Shown: positions 63,067 to 64,000 of the stretch, piece after piece
Numbering within the stretch: position 1 is the stretch's first letter
Layout of the letters: each line of letters starts with the position of its first letter
Translations under genes and position numbers: made by a program
The notes under the pieces: generated by a model
What the model saw: the letters and a program-made list of their open reading frames with translations, nothing else
Told to the model about the DNA's origin: nothing
The model's database searches: none
Origin: Allobosea robiniae
GTDB lineage: Bacteria; Pseudomonadota; Alphaproteobacteria; Rhizobiales; Beijerinckiaceae
Assembly (NCBI RefSeq): GCF_900102525.1
Contig: NZ_FNBZ01000002.1
Location: forward strand, 372,001 to 436,000
DNA length: 64,000 nt
Direction of reading: 5' to 3'

Positions 63067-64000
63067 ATGACGATGATTCCGCATCCGCACCAGCTCGTCG
63101 CGCGTGACGCCATCCTGGCGGCGCGGGCGAAGGGCGCGGCCGGCTTCCTGCTGGGAGACCTCACCGGCCTCGGCAAGACGCTCTCGGCCTGGCTCGCGCT
63201 CTCTGCCATGCCGGAGGCGGAGGTGCTCGTGATCTGCCCGAAGGGCGCGATCCCGCAATGGCGGCGGACGATGGCGCTGTCGGGCCTGCCGGCGAAGCGC
63301 GTGACGCTGATGAATTTCGAGAAGACGAAATCGCTGCTCGCCCCCGTTGCCGACAGCAAGAAGCGCTCGACGCGGGCGAAGAACAACGAGATCGCCAAGC
63401 ATGGCCGGCCCAAGCGTGCCTGGCCGCTCGTGGTGATCGACGAGGCGCACCGCATCCGCAATCCGAACTCGCAGCAGGGGCTGGTTTGCCGCCAGATGGC
63501 GGAGGCCGCCGATTTCACGATCTATATGAGCGCGACGGCCGGCCAGTCGCCGCATGAACTGTCCTATCTCGCGGGGTTGCTGGCCAAGGCGGCGGGCATG
63601 CCCACGGCCGATCTCGACGGCTTTCGCGTGCTGATGAAGCGATTGAAGATCGGCAGGGCCAAGGGGCGCTGGAAGAACTGGAGCTGGGAGCCGAACGAGG
63701 CCGATAGGAAGGTGATGGCTGATCTGCTCTATCGCGGCGCGAACGCCATCGGCTTGCGCCGCCGGCCGGAGGAGATCGCGGGCTGGCCTGAGGTGCAGCG
63801 GGAGCTGGCGCCGGTCGCGCTCGATACGGCGGCACGCAAGCTCTATGACGCGACCTGGCGCGAGTTCCGGAAGGAATTGGGGCTGGCCGGCGGCTCGACG
63901 CGCAAGCCGCAGGGCTGGGCCGCCGATCTGCGCTTCCGCCAGAAGGCGAGCCTGCTGCGCATCCCCGGTACGGCGGATTTCTGCGAGGACCTGCTGGGTA
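63067..64000 (+). CDS. SNF2/DEAH-type helicase, N-terminal part (runs off the window)
   Basis: An open frame of 311 codons that continues beyond the right edge without a stop. MTMIPHPHQLVARDAILAAR is followed by a Walker A-like motif GDLTGLGKTLSAW (about residues 31-43), VLVICPKGAIPQWRR (motif Ia), WPLVVIDEAHRIRNP (DEAH box, about 125) and MSATAG (motif III). This is the order of SF2 SNF2-type helicases. A compact form with the first motif only 30 residues from the N-terminus is common in phage-encoded helicases. The C-terminal RecA-like domain is not visible. Confidence 0.8.
   Translation, partial: MTMIPHPHQLVARDAILAARAKGAAGFLLGDLTGLGKTLSAWLALSAMPEAEVLVICPKGAIPQWRRTMALSGLPAKRVTLMNFEKTKSLLAPVADSKKRSTRAKNNEIAKHGRPKRAWPLVVIDEAHRIRNPNSQQGLVCRQMAEAADFTIYMSATAGQSPHELSYLAGLLAKAAGMPTADLDGFRVLMKRLKIGRAKGRWKNWSWEPNEADRKVMADLLYRGANAIGLRRRPEEIAGWPEVQRELAPVALDTAARKLYDATWREFRKELGLAGGSTRKPQGWAADLRFRQKASLLRIPGTADFCEDLLG

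Overview
The window is ordinary, gene-dense, high-GC chromosome of an alphaproteobacterium, most likely order Hyphomicrobiales and close to Bosea. The support is a two-piece, circularly permuted tmRNA gene with an ANDN...AVAA tag, an alpha-type sspB, a thyA-GNAT-dfrA-hflK-hflC-DUF2065-degP gene order, a serB/miaA divergent pair, betaine-lipid genes btaA/btaB, and GTG/TTG starts with GTGA/ATGA stop-start overlaps. I see no integrase, transposase, CRISPR array, secretion cluster or complete prophage.

Layout. 1-3989: end of azlC, azlD, an aminopeptidase P, two very small proteins and prmA. 4088-9824: a diguanylate cyclase, an SDR/HxlR divergent pair, a TetR gene with a membrane protein (each preceded by the same 14-bp operator) and uvrD. 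9957-22193: an esterase, aidB, msrB, btaA-btaB behind a Pho-box-like repeat, an ion channel, a thioesterase, an FAD-linked oxidase and a very long AsmA-like protein. 22312-25492 (minus strand): ssrA, sspB, fumC, DUF4169 and a ribbon-helix-helix protein. 25708-31638: thymidylate/folate genes, then the HflKC and DegP quality-control genes. 32129-43506: serB, miaA, a PAS-GGDEF protein, and the branched-chain amino-acid genes ilvB, ilvN and ilvC, with a racemase, a glutathione S-transferase, an FAD monooxygenase and a TetR regulator between them. 43749-48785: two tiny membrane proteins, a ComEA-like protein, a DedA protein and a NitT/TauT-type ABC importer. 48875-57000: an HWE histidine kinase, pdxY, a nuclease-family protein, PhzF, Nudix, an M3 peptidase, a lipoprotein and a DUF1275 protein. 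57063-64000: leuA with its leader, an NCS2 permease, tRNA-Lys(CTT), an RcnB-like protein, a Pro-rich protein, an M20 peptidase and the first part of a SNF2/DEAH helicase that runs off the right edge.

Themes. (1) Branched-chain amino acids: ilvB and leuA each sit behind a short leader ORF rich in the regulated amino acids, followed by mutually exclusive RNA hairpins, so both look controlled by transcription attenuation; azlCD would export the same amino acids. (2) Protein quality control: ssrA and its adaptor gene sspB are adjacent, and HflKC/DegP are nearby. (3) Membrane lipid remodelling under phosphate limitation: btaAB with a candidate PhoB site.

The most interesting signals are regulatory rather than new enzyme systems: the two attenuators, the paired TetR operators, the Pho-box-like repeat, a terminator embedded in the prmA coding sequence, a family of palindromic intergenic repeats, and a two-gene unit of 76- and 32-residue membrane proteins between two strong terminators.
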